Below are positions 63,755-64,000 of a stretch of DNA of 64,000 nt, piece by piece; the first letter of the stretch is position 1; the number at the start of each line of letters is the position of its first letter. Both the position numbers and the translations under genes were made by a program. Under the pieces are notes generated by a model. It had not been told where the DNA came from. It ran no database searches and saw only the letters and a program-made list of their open reading frames with translations. Origin of the DNA: Halochromatium sp. (GTDB lineage Bacteria > Pseudomonadota > Gammaproteobacteria > Chromatiales > Chromatiaceae); contig POWB01000009.1 of the NCBI GenBank assembly GCA_010912705.1, positions 99,083 through 163,082 on the forward strand, written 5' to 3'.

Positions 63755-64000
63755 TCACGCCGCGGCCTTCCAGGTCTCGGTTGCAGCAATCGCTCTGGCG
63801 AAGTCGGCAAAGTCCTTCGGCTCCCGACCGAGGGCACGTTGCACACCGTCTGTCAGGTAGGCATTGCGCCCGTCCAGCACGGTCGCGAACAGATAGTCGA
63901 GCATCCACAGCACATCCTGGGGTGCACCAGAATCGGCGACGCCTTGAACAAAGGCATCATGCGGGACCGGCCTGTACTGGATCGTCCGACCGGTCGCCGA
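63755..64000 (-). CDS. NAD(P)-binding (NmrA/SDR-like) protein, C-terminal part, continues beyond the window
   Basis: Minus strand reads '...YRPVPHDAFVQGVADSGAPQDVLWMLDYLFATVLDGRNAYLTDGVQRALGREPKDFADFARAIAATETWKAAA*'. Confidence 0.6.
   Translation of the reverse strand, partial: SATGRTIQYRPVPHDAFVQGVADSGAPQDVLWMLDYLFATVLDGRNAYLTDGVQRALGREPKDFADFARAIAATETWKAAA

Overview
The window looks like a gammaproteobacterial chromosome segment; Chromatiales-like is my guess from gene content and order, not tested. A conserved housekeeping backbone runs from about 11 to 48 kb: UXS epimerase, molybdopterin genes, the glycine cleavage operon with a tandem glycine riboswitch, leuS-lptE-holA-proA-nadD-rsfS-folA, apaH/apaG, lpxA, purH, fis-dusB-prmA-accC-accB-aroQ, tlpA-like, dsbD, cutA, fxsA, CIRCE-groES-groEL, pbpG-like, coaX and tRNA-Thr. 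Two accessory regions flank it. Left (1-11 kb): a three-component McrBC-like cassette made of a coiled-coil McrB-family AAA+ ATPase, a DUF2357/PD-(D/E)XK/zinc-ribbon nuclease and a DUF3800-helical repeat protein. Its nuclease gene is split by a 1,536-bp IS4-superfamily element with 5-bp target duplications, and precise excision restores the reading frame. Next to it is a GNAT/DUF1778 toxin-antitoxin module between two direct ~345-bp fragments of a flavin monooxygenase gene. Right (48-64 kb): a lower-GC operon of envelope-type hypothetical genes with frameshifts and in-frame stops, an IS3 element truncating a 2-hydroxyacid dehydrogenase gene, several small TA-like pairs, and a mosaic of duplicated or truncated genes (MOSC, YchJ, DHHA1, proline iminopeptidase fragments). 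No CRISPR array, rRNA or prophage was seen. Many ORFs in the supplied track are antisense artefacts of high GC.
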